From an uncultured Oscillospiraceae bacterium (GTDB taxonomy: Bacteria; Bacillota; Clostridia; Oscillospirales; Acutalibacteraceae): DNA of 13,698 bases. The position numbers were made by a program, and so were the translations under genes. This document shows positions 1-6,970 of the stretch, one piece after another; positions within the stretch are counted from its first letter, which is position 1; every line of letters begins with the position of its first letter. The stretch spans positions 1 to 13,698 of the forward strand of contig CAJKJS010000014.1 in the NCBI GenBank assembly GCA_905200265.1, given 5' to 3'. Under the pieces are notes generated by a model, which worked only from the letters and a program-made list of their open reading frames with translations, did no database searches and had not been told where the DNA came from.

Positions 1-81
1 AAAAAACTGCCGCTATTGCCCATGACTTTTTGGTCTTTGTGCCTGATTTTCAGGGAGGCGAACCGGCATAGAATATAGCGT
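1..81 (-). promoter_or_regulatory. Possible structured leader RNA or attenuator downstream of trmD
   Basis: No gene fits in this stretch. Read on the minus strand it has pairing potential. CGCTAT (75-80) can pair with ATAGCG (11-16), and TGCC (65-68) with GGCA (17-20). Together these make a closing stem around an inner hairpin CCTGA-AAA-TCAGG (42-54). The stem is followed by GCAG and a run of six T at the window edge (1-6). An alternative pairing, TGCCG with CGGCA just before the T-run, competes with the first. In Firmicutes trmD is usually followed by rplS, whose leader is known to be structured in some species, so an L19 leader is a reasonable guess. The downstream gene is not in view, and a plain terminator of trmD is the main alternative. 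Confidence 0.3.
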
Positions 82-855
82 TCAAGCGCCCTGCGGGCTT
101 TCCGAGCCCAAAATGCGGGCCGCTTCTTCCTGCTCGGCTTTTTTCAGTAACGCGGCCTCTTCTTTTGTCAGTTCCCGCTTTTCCATCATATCAGGACGGC
201 GGTTTTTGGTGCGCAGCAGCTGCTGTCCCAGGCGCCATTTGGCGATATTTTCATGGTGGCCGGAAAGCAAAACGGGCGGCACTTCCATGCCCCGCCACAC
301 CGCCGGGCGGGTGTACTGGGGATATTCCAGCAGGCCGCTATAGTGGCTTTCTTCCTCAAAACAGGCGGCGTCACTCAGCACGCCGTCGATCATGCGGCTG
401 ACGGCGTCGGCCACCGCCAGGGCCGGCAGTTCGCCGCCGGTGAGCACAAAGTCCCCCAGGGAAATCTGTTCATCGACATATTTGTCCAGCAGCCGCTCGT
501 CCACCCCTTCGTAGTGCCCGCAAAGCAGCGCGATTTCGTCCATCTGCGCCAGTTCGCGCACCCGCTGCTGGTTGAGCACCTGCCCCAGGGGCGACAGGTA
601 GATGACATGGGGCTTTTTCCCCAGATGGGCCGTTAAACTGTCGATACAATTGGCAATGGGCTCGGCCATCATCAGCATGCCTTGCCCGCCGCCAAAGGGC
701 GTATCGTCCACCTGCTGGTGTTTCCCGCGGCCAAAAGCGCGCAAATCATGGCAGCACACCTGCAAAGCCCCTTTTTTGCGGGCTCTTCCGATGATGCTTT
801 CCGCCATGACGGTTTCGCACATCCCGGGGAACAGGGTCAAAAAATCAATCCTCAT
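82..855 (-). CDS. trmD: tRNA (guanine37-N1)-methyltransferase TrmD
   Basis: TrmD transfers a methyl group from S-adenosylmethionine to N1 of G37, next to the anticodon of tRNAs reading CNN-type codons, and so prevents +1 frameshifting. The 257-residue protein is full length. It shows the SPOUT trefoil-knot signatures in order: TPFGGGQGMLM (52-62), YLSPLGQ (86-92), LLCGHYEGVDERL (110-122) and ISLGDFVLTGGELP (131-144), then YPQYTRP near 178-184. Arg154 is kept. The residue aligned with the catalytic Asp169 of the E. coli enzyme appears to be Glu in the EEES stretch (167-170). The ATG lies inside the end of rimM (11-nt overlap) with GGAGGG 10 nt upstream, so translation is probably coupled to rimM. 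Identification is secure. Confidence 0.97.
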   Translation of the reverse strand: MRIDFLTLFPGMCETVMAESIIGRARKKGALQVCCHDLRAFGRGKHQQVDDTPFGGGQGMLMMAEPIANCIDSLTAHLGKKPHVIYLSPLGQVLNQQRVRELAQMDEIALLCGHYEGVDERLLDKYVDEQISLGDFVLTGGELPALAVADAVSRMIDGVLSDAACFEEESHYSGLLEYPQYTRPAVWRGMEVPPVLLSGHHENIAKWRLGQQLLRTKNRRPDMMEKRELTKEEAALLKKAEQEEAARILGSESPQGA

Positions 856-1363
856 CGTCGAAAATCCCTCCGATCGGGCGCACGGTCATCACACCGTTTT
901 CCACGTCGATCTCATCAATCATAGAGGGCACCGCCGGGAACAGGGCCTTGCGGCCGTTTTCGCCGGTGATTTCGTAGACATCATTGGCGCCGGTGGAAAA
1001 GACATCGGTCACTTTCCCGTATACCTGCCCGGTGACGGCGTCTTTTACGGTGCATTGCAGCAGATCCTGCACAAACACCCGCCCGTCCGGCAGGGCGATA
1101 TCGGCTTTTTTAAAGTACAGCACGCGCCCACGCAGAGTGTCGCCTTCGGTGGCCGACGAAACCCCTTCCAGTGTGAGCAGCAAAAAGCTCTTGTGGGGGC
1201 GGCTATGGAGCACCCCTACCGGCTGGCGGCCGTCTTTGTCCCAATACAGGGTGCGGATTCCGGTTAAAAAGGCGGCGCTGTCGCACCAGGGTTCCAGGCG
1301 CAGTTCGCCTTTGATCCCGTGGGTGCCCACAATACGCCCCGCTTCCAGAAATTCTTTGCGCAT
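845..1363 (-). CDS. rimM: 16S rRNA processing protein RimM
   Basis: RimM is an assembly factor that binds ribosomal protein S19 and the 30S head during 16S rRNA maturation. The 172-residue product has the N-terminal RimM barrel signature GRIVGTHGIKGELRL (9-23) and a C-terminal PRC-barrel with GANDVYEI (126-133), and ends in an acidic tail. This is normal length for the family. The ATG has AAAGG seven to eight nt upstream. The gene overlaps trmD by 11 nt, the usual rimM-trmD pairing. It is separated from khpA by 76 nt containing an intrinsic terminator (1393-1429), and I see no promoter after that terminator. Expression therefore probably depends on read-through and should be lower than that of rpsP. 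Confidence 0.96.
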   Translation of the reverse strand: MRKEFLEAGRIVGTHGIKGELRLEPWCDSAAFLTGIRTLYWDKDGRQPVGVLHSRPHKSFLLLTLEGVSSATEGDTLRGRVLYFKKADIALPDGRVFVQDLLQCTVKDAVTGQVYGKVTDVFSTGANDVYEITGENGRKALFPAVPSMIDEIDVENGVMTVRPIGGIFDDED

Positions 1364-1392
1364 CGGTTACCTTTCCTTTCTGCCATACAGGC

Positions 1393-1429
1393 AAAAAAGG
1401 GCTGCAACGCCACTGGTCACAGCCCTTTT
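1393..1429 (-). terminator. Intrinsic terminator/attenuator between khpA and rimM
   Basis: On the minus strand AAAAGGGCTG (1420-1429) pairs perfectly over 10 bp with CAGCCCTTTT (1395-1404) around a 15-nt loop. The 3' arm runs into a tract of six T (1393-1398). This is a typical Rho-independent terminator placed inside an otherwise continuous operon. It would reduce rimM-trmD transcription relative to ffh-rpsP-khpA. A plus-strand reading also ends in TTTT, but no plus-strand gene enters here. Confidence 0.8.
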
Positions 1430-1439
1430 CCTGCTTTTA

Positions 1440-1673
1440 TCAGTCAATTTCCACGACGACTTTGCCGTTTTGGCGGGTAGCCGCCGCACGCATGACAACG
1501 CGGATCGCCTTGGCGATACGGCCCTGTTTGCCGATGACGCGGCCCATATCTTCTTCTGCTACGTGCAGATGATACACCACCGTGCCGTCTTCCTGCGGCT
1601 CGTCCACTTCCACGCGAACGTCTTCGGGCTTTTCCACGAGGCCCTGCGCGATCGATACCAGCAATTCCTGCAT
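1440..1673 (-). CDS. khpA: KH-domain RNA-binding protein KhpA (YlqC)
   Basis: This is a 77-residue single type II KH-domain protein of the KhpA/YlqC family (formerly UPF0109). In streptococci KhpA partners with KhpB (Jag/EloR) in binding RNA and controlling cell elongation. The RNA-binding GxxG loop is seen as VIGKQGR (46-52), followed by helix AKAIRVVMRAA. It starts MQELLVSIAQGLVEKPEDV, typical of the family. The ATG has CGGAGG 7 nt upstream. It lies 28 nt after rpsP, as in other Firmicutes, and is followed by a terminator, so it is the last gene of the strongly expressed part of the operon. Confidence 0.94.
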   Translation of the reverse strand: MQELLVSIAQGLVEKPEDVRVEVDEPQEDGTVVYHLHVAEEDMGRVIGKQGRIAKAIRVVMRAAATRQNGKVVVEID

Positions 1674-1701
1674 GGATGTACCTCCGTTTCCCGGTTATCG
1701 A

Positions 1702-1944
1702 TTAAAGCACGCCGTGCTTCTTGAACAGCACCTTCACGGTATCGGTGGGCTGAGCGCCGTTGGCAATCCACTTCTTGGCCTTTTCGGGGTCAACCTTTAC
1801 CACCTTGGGTTCTACCATGGGGTTGTAGTAGCCGATTTCTTCGATGAAACGGCCGTCACGGGGATAACGGGAATCCGCTACCACGATGCGATAGAAGGGG
1901 GATTTCTTAGCGCCCATTCTGCGAAGTCTGATTTTTACTGCCAT
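1702..1944 (-). CDS. rpsP: 30S ribosomal protein S16
   Basis: S16 binds 16S rRNA early in 30S assembly. The 80-residue protein begins MAVKIRLRRMGAKKSPFYR, continues VVADSRYPRDGRFIEEIGYYNP, and has the C-terminal WIANGAQPTDTVKVLFKKHG stretch, all hallmarks of bacterial S16. The length is normal. The ATG is preceded by GGAGG 10 nt upstream. The 87-nt gap after ffh contains a hairpin (1989-2006), so the gene may be subject to RNA processing or partial termination. It is followed by khpA after 28 nt. Confidence 0.98.
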   Translation of the reverse strand: MAVKIRLRRMGAKKSPFYRIVVADSRYPRDGRFIEEIGYYNPMVEPKVVKVDPEKAKKWIANGAQPTDTVKVLFKKHGVL

Positions 1945-2031
1945 ACTGTGTGTACCTCCAAAATCTGAATAAAAAAATCTATCTATCTTTTCCCCAAAAG
2001 GGGAAAGCCCCCCTGGAGCAAGATTCCTGTT
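1945..2031 (-). other. ffh-rpsP intergenic region with hairpin
   Basis: On the minus strand TTTCCCC-TTTT-GGGGAAA (1989-2006) forms a 7-bp stem with a 4-nt loop. It is followed by GATAGATAGA and then a run of seven T around 1972-1978. The T-run is about ten nt from the stem, so this is a poor intrinsic terminator. It is better seen as a weak attenuator, an mRNA processing site, or a stabilising 3' end for the ffh message. No separate promoter for rpsP is convincing. Confidence 0.45.
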
Positions 2032-3369
2032 TTACAGCGGGGGCATGAACCCCGGGGGCATCATGCCGCGGCGGCGCCCCTTGCCGCCTTTCATCTGGCG
2101 GACCATTTTTTGCATTTGCTCAAACTGCTTGAGCAGGCGGTTGACATCTTCCACCTTCATCCCGCTGCCGGCGGCAATACGCTTTTTGCGGGAGGGGTTG
2201 ATGATCTGCGGGCGGGCCCGTTCGGCCGGCGTCATGGAAAGGATAATCGCCTGCATCCGGTCCACCATGCGGTCGTCCACGTCCACATTTTTCAGCTGTT
2301 TTTCCACACCGGGGATTTTGCTCAGGATTCCCTTGAGCGGGCCCATTTTTTTGACCTGTTCGAACTGGCTGAGAAGATCGTTGAGATCCATGCGGTTCTG
2401 CATCATCTTTTCGCCCGCTTCCCGCGCCGCTTTTTCATCCATACGGCTTTGGGCTTCTTCAATCAGCGACAGCACGTCGCCCATGCCCAAAATACGGGAC
2501 GCCATCCGATCGGGATGGAACGCTTCCAGGTCTTCAATTTTTTCGCCCACACCGGTAAACTTAATCGGTTTGCCCGTTACCGCGCGGATGGAAAGGGCCG
2601 CGCCGCCGCGGGTGTCGCCGTCGAGTTTCGTGAGGATGACACCGCTGATATCCAGCAGTTCGTCAAAGGTTTTCGCTACGTTCACGGCTTCCTGGCCGGT
2701 CATGGCGTCCACCACCAGCAAAATGTCGGTGGGGGTGACAGCCTCGCGGATGCGCTTTAACTCGTCCATGAGCTTTTCATCGATTTGCAGCCGGCCGGCC
2801 GTATCGATGAGCACAAAGTCAAACCCGTAATCTTTCGCGTAGCGGATGGCTTCCTGGGACGTTTTCACCGGGTCCTGGGTGCCTCTTTCAAACACTTCGG
2901 CTCCGGCTTTTTCGCCTACCACCTGCAACTGGCGGATAGCCGCCGGACGGTAAATATCCCCGGCGACCAGCAGCGGCCGGTGTCCCTGGCGTTTGAGCCA
3001 GGCGGCCAGTTTGGCGGCGTGGGTGGTTTTACCGGCGCCCTGCAAGCCGCACAGCATCACAACAGCCGGCGGATGGGACGGCGATTGCAGCCGGGCCTGT
3101 TCCCCACCCATCAGGCGGGTCAGTTCTTCGTTGACGATCTTAATGACCATCTGCGCCGGGGTCAGGCTCTCCATGACGTCGCTGCCCACGGCCCGTTCCG
3201 TCACCGTTTTGGTGAAATCTTTGGCCACTTTATAGTTGACGTCCGCTTCCAAAAGCGCCAGGCGCACTTCGCGCATGGCTTCTTTTACGTCGCTTTCGCT
3301 GAGCTTTCCCTTGCTTTTCAGTTTTTTAAACGCCTGGCCGAGCTTTTCGGCCAATCCGTCAAACGCCAT
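2032..3369 (-). CDS. ffh: Signal recognition particle GTPase Ffh (SRP54)
   Basis: Ffh binds signal peptides emerging from the ribosome and, with SRP RNA and the FtsY receptor, delivers membrane and secreted proteins to the Sec translocon. The 445-residue protein has an N-terminal helical bundle (1-95) and the GTPase domain with G1 GLQGAGKT (108-115), G3 DTAGR (189-193) and G4 TKLDG (247-251). The methionine-rich M domain runs from about 296 to the end, including the RNA-binding segment NPSRKKRIAAGSGMKVEDVN (391-410) and a Met-, Gly- and Pro-rich tail. The ATG follows a good ribosome-binding site (GGGAGGG). It lies 21 nt after ylxM, its usual partner and proposed modulator. Confidence 0.98.
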   Translation of the reverse strand: MAFDGLAEKLGQAFKKLKSKGKLSESDVKEAMREVRLALLEADVNYKVAKDFTKTVTERAVGSDVMESLTPAQMVIKIVNEELTRLMGGEQARLQSPSHPPAVVMLCGLQGAGKTTHAAKLAAWLKRQGHRPLLVAGDIYRPAAIRQLQVVGEKAGAEVFERGTQDPVKTSQEAIRYAKDYGFDFVLIDTAGRLQIDEKLMDELKRIREAVTPTDILLVVDAMTGQEAVNVAKTFDELLDISGVILTKLDGDTRGGAALSIRAVTGKPIKFTGVGEKIEDLEAFHPDRMASRILGMGDVLSLIEEAQSRMDEKAAREAGEKMMQNRMDLNDLLSQFEQVKKMGPLKGILSKIPGVEKQLKNVDVDDRMVDRMQAIILSMTPAERARPQIINPSRKKRIAAGSGMKVEDVNRLLKQFEQMQKMVRQMKGGKGRRRGMMPPGFMPPL

Positions 3370-3390
3370 GGCACCCTCCCGTTTCCCGGT

Positions 3391-3798
3391 TTATTCCGTC
3401 TGCTCCGATACACGGCCGGTACCGGACTCTTCTTCCTCACAAAGTTCCTGGGCAATGCGCAAAATCAGGCTCACCTGTTCGGAAATGCCCGCACAGGTTT
3501 TTTCCTGCTGCTCATTGTACCCTCCAATCGCCACCGCCGCATCGCAAATGCGGGATAAGCCGTCGCGCATCCGGTGGAACCGGCGCGCCAGCCCCAGGCG
3601 GTCTTCCATCTCCCGCAGCTGGCCCTGCGCCCGCATGATCGCATCGCGCACGCCTTGGCGGGTGATCCCCTGGTTTTCGGCAATTTCGGACAGGGACAAA
3701 TCGTCGTTATAATAGTATTCGACCATTTCGCGCTGTTTTTCGGTGAGCATATCCCCGTAAAAATCCAGCAAAAACGAAATTTCCAGATCTTTTGCCAC
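3391..3798 (-). CDS. ylxM: YlxM family helix-turn-helix protein, SRP-associated
   Basis: This 135-residue protein has a sigma-factor region 4-like helix-turn-helix. The opening LLDFYGDMLTEKQREMVEYY (10-29), then YNDDLSLSEIAENQGITRQG and VRDAI, is diagnostic of YlxM (UPF0122). In streptococci YlxM associates with SRP components and affects SRP activity; a role here is inferred from adjacency to ffh. The C-terminal 40 or so residues after the family core are acidic, poorly conserved and probably disordered. The start is GTG, with AAAGGGG about 10 nt upstream. It is the first gene of its operon: a strong promoter (3845-3873) and a 5' hairpin (3817-3839) lie directly upstream. Confidence 0.93.
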   Translation of the reverse strand: MAKDLEISFLLDFYGDMLTEKQREMVEYYYNDDLSLSEIAENQGITRQGVRDAIMRAQGQLREMEDRLGLARRFHRMRDGLSRICDAAVAIGGYNEQQEKTCAGISEQVSLILRIAQELCEEEESGTGRVSEQTE

Positions 3799-3816
3799 GA
3801 CTTTCTCGCCCCTTTA

Positions 3817-3839
3817 CTGTAAAGCCTTTTTCTTTACAG
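3817..3839 (-). promoter_or_regulatory. 5' end hairpin of the ylxM-ffh transcript
   Basis: CTGTAAAG (minus, 3839-3832) and CTTTACAG (3824-3817) form a perfect 8-bp inverted repeat around a 7-nt purine-rich loop. The predicted transcription start from the promoter at 3845-3873 is about 3838. The hairpin would therefore form at the very 5' end of the mRNA, upstream of the ylxM ribosome-binding site. Such 5' stem-loops can protect mRNAs from 5'-end-dependent decay. A DNA operator at +1 is the alternative. There is no T-run, so it is not a terminator. Confidence 0.6.
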
Positions 3840-3844
3840 ACGCT

Positions 3845-3873
3845 ACTATATCACATTTTCCCCCATTTGTCAA
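3845..3873 (-). promoter_or_regulatory. Sigma-A promoter of ylxM-ffh-rpsP operon
   Basis: A perfect -35 TTGACA (3868-3873) is followed by a 17-nt spacer and the -10 TATAGT (3845-3850), one mismatch from consensus. It lies between the terminator of the upstream operon (3900-3924) and the GTG of ylxM. The predicted start is near 3838. This is the best promoter in the window, as expected for genes encoding SRP protein and S16. Confidence 0.92.
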
Positions 3874-3899
3874 CCGGTTTTTCACCGCCCTAGAAAGGG

Positions 3900-3924
3900 A
3901 AAAAACCGGGAAATCTCCCGGTTT
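3900..3924 (-). terminator. Intrinsic terminator ending the phoH-to-ypmS-like operon
   Basis: On the minus strand AAACCGGGA (3924-3916), loop GATT, and TCCCGGTTT (3911-3903) form a perfect 9-bp stem followed by more T (six in a row, 3900-3905). The 5' arm overlaps the stop codon of the preceding gene. It cleanly separates the recO-mutS2 operon from the ylxM-ffh promoter 27 nt downstream. Confidence 0.93.
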
Positions 3925-4528
3925 ACAGCCCCAGCCACCGGCGCAGTAGGTCCCCCGCCACCGAGGGAAGGGACGAAAATCGAATCTGTACGCTGTCCCC
4001 CTGTATAGAGACGGTTTCCACCGGCCATGCCACCGAAACCGGCAGCCCCGGCACCGAAAAACGGGGCAGCTCGATAATCAGCGTGCGGCCTTTTGCCTTT
4101 ATCGAGTCCGGCAGCGGTAAAAGGGGCAGAACGAGGTCCGGCGAAAGGGGCAGCACCCCCGCCCACAGGGACTGCACCGTCACCGTCCCCTGCCCGTTTT
4201 GCAGCGTAAACGCCGCTTCGCCCTGTACCCAGACGGTAAACGGCCCTGTATGGACCGGCAGGGTCACCCGGCATGTATCCTCACGCGACCCCTGGGAGAG
4301 GGAAACGCCCGGCTCGACGTAGGTTTCGAGCAGGGCGTTCACCTGAGAAAAGGAGAGGGTGAGCGTGTCGCCCTGTAAGGCGGCTAACGCCGCTTCCCCC
4401 CCTATGTCGCTGATAGAGACTTCGGTTTTACCGGCGGTGGCGCGTGCCGGCCACAATAGGCACACAAACAGCCCCATGAGCAATACTAGGCAGGTAACCA
4501 GGGTGATTTTGACACCGCGCCGCTTCAT
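3923..4528 (-). CDS. YpmS-like (DUF2140 family) membrane-anchored protein
   Basis: This is a 201-residue protein with one N-terminal membrane segment (about 8-26, after MKRRGVK) and an extracytoplasmic beta-rich domain. Three features resemble Firmicutes YpmS/DUF2140 proteins: the segment LTLSFSQVNALLETYVE (56-72); a central run of alternating strands (FTVWVQGEAAFTLQNGQGTVTVQS); and the later LPLSPDLVLPLLPLPDSI stretch. That family has no established function. The assignment rests on the pattern, not on a conserved catalytic motif, and none is visible. The ATG has AAAGGGGG 6 nt upstream. The gene starts 21 nt after mutS2 and its stop codon is within the terminator stem, so it is the last gene of the operon. 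Confidence 0.75.
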   Translation of the reverse strand: MKRRGVKITLVTCLVLLMGLFVCLLWPARATAGKTEVSISDIGGEAALAALQGDTLTLSFSQVNALLETYVEPGVSLSQGSREDTCRVTLPVHTGPFTVWVQGEAAFTLQNGQGTVTVQSLWAGVLPLSPDLVLPLLPLPDSIKAKGRTLIIELPRFSVPGLPVSVAWPVETVSIQGDSVQIRFSSLPSVAGDLLRRWLGL

Positions 4529-4549
4529 CGAAAGCCCCCTTTTTCCGGT

Positions 4550-6955
4550 TTACTTCAGTTCCACAATGGTCACGCCGGATTCCCCTTCGCCATACACCCC
4601 CAGCCGGAAGGAGCGCACGGCTTTGTGACGGCGCAAATGCTGCTGCACCGCGGTGCGCAGTACGCCGGTCCCTTTCCCGTGAATGACCGTGACTTCGTGC
4701 AGATTGCTGAGCATGGCATGGTCGAGGAACAAGTCGAGTTCCCCGATGGCTTCTTCCGCCGATTTACCACGCAGGTCGATTTCATTGAGCCGGCCGCTGG
4801 CGGATACGGCGTCCTGCCGCCCGCCGCTCATGGCCCGGGTCACCCGGCGTTCCCGGCGGTTGGGCTGACGGGCCGCCGTCTGTTTATCCGAGAGCAGCCG
4901 CAGGTTTTTCACATCCACCCGGGTTTTGATGATCCCGGCCTGCACCAGTACGGTGCCGTCTTTGGGATCTTCCAGCAGGGTGGCGTTTTTATCAATATCG
5001 AAAATCAGCACCGAATCGCCCTTTTTCAGCGGACGCGGCAGCACATACCCTTCGTTCAGGCGGCTGCGGTCGATGGGGTCGGCGGTGTTTTCCAGCTGGC
5101 GCACCCCGGCGCGCAGACGCGCTTTTTGTTCATTGGCGGCCTGTTTATTTTTCTGGCGGCGCAATTCGTCCATTTCCTGCAGCAGGGCGTCCACCTGGGC
5201 CCGGGTTTGCGACACCAGCCGCGCCGCCTGGGCTTTTGCCTGTTCCACTTCGTGGCGGGCATCCAGTTCGGCCCGGCTGCGCAGGGCCTGGGCTTCCCGT
5301 TCGGCTTTTTCCGCTTCCCGCACGGCCGCCTGGGCGGCCTGCCGTTCGTCTTCCAGCTGCTGGCGGCCGGCTTCCAGTTTTTCCACCACATCGGAAAAAT
5401 GGGTGCTCTCTTCCGACACCAGGGTCCGGGCCCGTTCCACAATATTTTCCGGCAATCCCAGCCGCCCGGCAATGGCAAAGGCGTTGGATTTACCCGGCAC
5501 GCCGATGAGCAGCCGGTAGGTGGGCCGCAGGGATTTGACGTCAAATTCGCAGCAGGCGTTTTCCACCCCCTGGGTGCGCAGGGCGTAGGCTTTCAGTTCC
5601 GCATAGTGGGTGGTGGCCATCAGGCGCACATCTTTTTCCCGCAGGGATTCGATGATGGCTTCGGCCAGGGCGGCGCCTTCCACCGGGTCGGTGCCGGCGC
5701 CCAGTTCATCGAGGAGCACCAGCGAATGATCGTCGGCCTTTTCCAGAATGCGGATGAGGTTCACCATGTGGGACGAAAACGTGGACAGCGACTGTTCAAT
5801 GCTCTGTTCGTCGCCGATATCCACCAGCACCTGCCGGAACACCGCTACTTCGCTTTCATCCCCGGCGGGAATCATCAGCCCGCACATGGCCATCAGGCAC
5901 AATAGCCCGGTGGTTTTCAGCGAAACCGTTTTACCGCCGGTGTTGGGGCCGGTAACCACCAGGGTATCGAACCCGTCGCCCAAAAAGATATCGGTGGGCA
6001 CCACTTTTTTCGGGTCGATCAACGGATGCCGGGCCCGCAGAAGCCGGATGCGCCCGGTATCGTTGAGTTTGGGGCGCACGGCCTTCATTTTATACGCCAG
6101 GGACGCTTTGGCAAACAGCACATTCAGTTCGATGGCCTGTTTGGTGCTCTGCTGGATGCTGTCGGCAAAGGCCCCGGCTTCTTCCGAGAGTTCCTGCAAA
6201 ATGCGCTCGATTTCCGCTTTTTCTTCCGACAAGAGCACGCGGATTTCGTTGTTCGCCTGCACCACGCTCATGGGTTCGATGAACACCGTGGCGCCGGTCT
6301 GGGAGGTGTCGTGCACAAGGCCCGGCACTTCGTTGCGGAATTCGCTGCGCACCGGCACCACAAAGCGCCCCTCGCGCATGGTGACGATGGGGTCTTGCAG
6401 GTATTTCACCACCTGGGGCGAGCGGATCATTTTATCCAGGTGATCCCTGGCCCGCTGGGACGCCGAACGGATCTTCCGGCGGATGGAAGCGAGTTTCACC
6501 GACGCCGTGTCAGCAATTTCCTCTTCATTTAAAATGGAAGTGAAGATTTTTTCTTCCAGGTATTTATTGGGCTGAATGCTTTCAAACCGCCAGTTGATGC
6601 TCACCGAAACGCCTTCGCTGCGGCTGCGCCAATCCAAAATGGCGCGCAAGCTGCGCAAAAGCCCCGCGATTTTCAGAAGTTCCGCCGGTTGCAGGGAAGC
6701 ACCCGCCTGGGCCCTGCGCAGGGCGTTTTCCATATTGCACAGTCCCCCAAAGGAAGGGGCTCCAAACCGGGCCGTAAGTACGTAGGCGTCGTCGGTTTCC
6801 TGCAAATGCCGTTCCACGCCGGTAAGCTCCGTGTCCGGCGTGATGGCCAGCGCCATCTCTTCCGCTTCCTGGCAGGCGGTTTCGTTTGCCAGCATGCGCA
6901 GAATTTTATCCAGTTCCACCGCCTGTAAATGGCGGCGGCCAATTTCAGTTTTCAT
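4550..6955 (-). CDS. mutS2: Endonuclease MutS2 (ribosome-rescue/recombination ATPase)
   Basis: MutS2 is a MutS-family ATPase with a C-terminal Smr nuclease domain. In some bacteria it suppresses homologous recombination, and in B. subtilis it also acts on collided ribosomes. The 801-residue protein lacks the mismatch-recognition domain of MutS, as expected. It shows the lever/core region (1-320), Walker A GPNTGGKT (336-343), the signature around STFSSHM (391-397) and Walker B LVLLDELG (412-419). A long Glu/Ala/Arg-rich coiled coil (about 515-625), a KOW-like segment (about 643-690) and the Smr domain (724-801) with DLRG (727-730) and HGKGTGVLR (759-767) follow. All key motifs are intact. The ATG has AAAGGA a few nt upstream and lies 15 nt after recO. 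Confidence 0.97.
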   Translation of the reverse strand: MKTEIGRRHLQAVELDKILRMLANETACQEAEEMALAITPDTELTGVERHLQETDDAYVLTARFGAPSFGGLCNMENALRRAQAGASLQPAELLKIAGLLRSLRAILDWRSRSEGVSVSINWRFESIQPNKYLEEKIFTSILNEEEIADTASVKLASIRRKIRSASQRARDHLDKMIRSPQVVKYLQDPIVTMREGRFVVPVRSEFRNEVPGLVHDTSQTGATVFIEPMSVVQANNEIRVLLSEEKAEIERILQELSEEAGAFADSIQQSTKQAIELNVLFAKASLAYKMKAVRPKLNDTGRIRLLRARHPLIDPKKVVPTDIFLGDGFDTLVVTGPNTGGKTVSLKTTGLLCLMAMCGLMIPAGDESEVAVFRQVLVDIGDEQSIEQSLSTFSSHMVNLIRILEKADDHSLVLLDELGAGTDPVEGAALAEAIIESLREKDVRLMATTHYAELKAYALRTQGVENACCEFDVKSLRPTYRLLIGVPGKSNAFAIAGRLGLPENIVERARTLVSEESTHFSDVVEKLEAGRQQLEDERQAAQAAVREAEKAEREAQALRSRAELDARHEVEQAKAQAARLVSQTRAQVDALLQEMDELRRQKNKQAANEQKARLRAGVRQLENTADPIDRSRLNEGYVLPRPLKKGDSVLIFDIDKNATLLEDPKDGTVLVQAGIIKTRVDVKNLRLLSDKQTAARQPNRRERRVTRAMSGGRQDAVSASGRLNEIDLRGKSAEEAIGELDLFLDHAMLSNLHEVTVIHGKGTGVLRTAVQQHLRRHKAVRSFRLGVYGEGESGVTIVELK

Positions 6956-6970
6956 ATGGTTCCTTTCTTT

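Noticed and set aside
2045..2830. 261-codon plus-strand ORF
   Set aside because: Antisense to ffh, rich in Ser/Arg, no family features and no ribosome-binding site.
4625..5905. 426-codon plus-strand ORF
   Set aside because: It lies entirely antisense to mutS2, whose motifs are intact. Its Gly/Phe/His-rich product resembles no family and is a shadow of GC-rich codon use.
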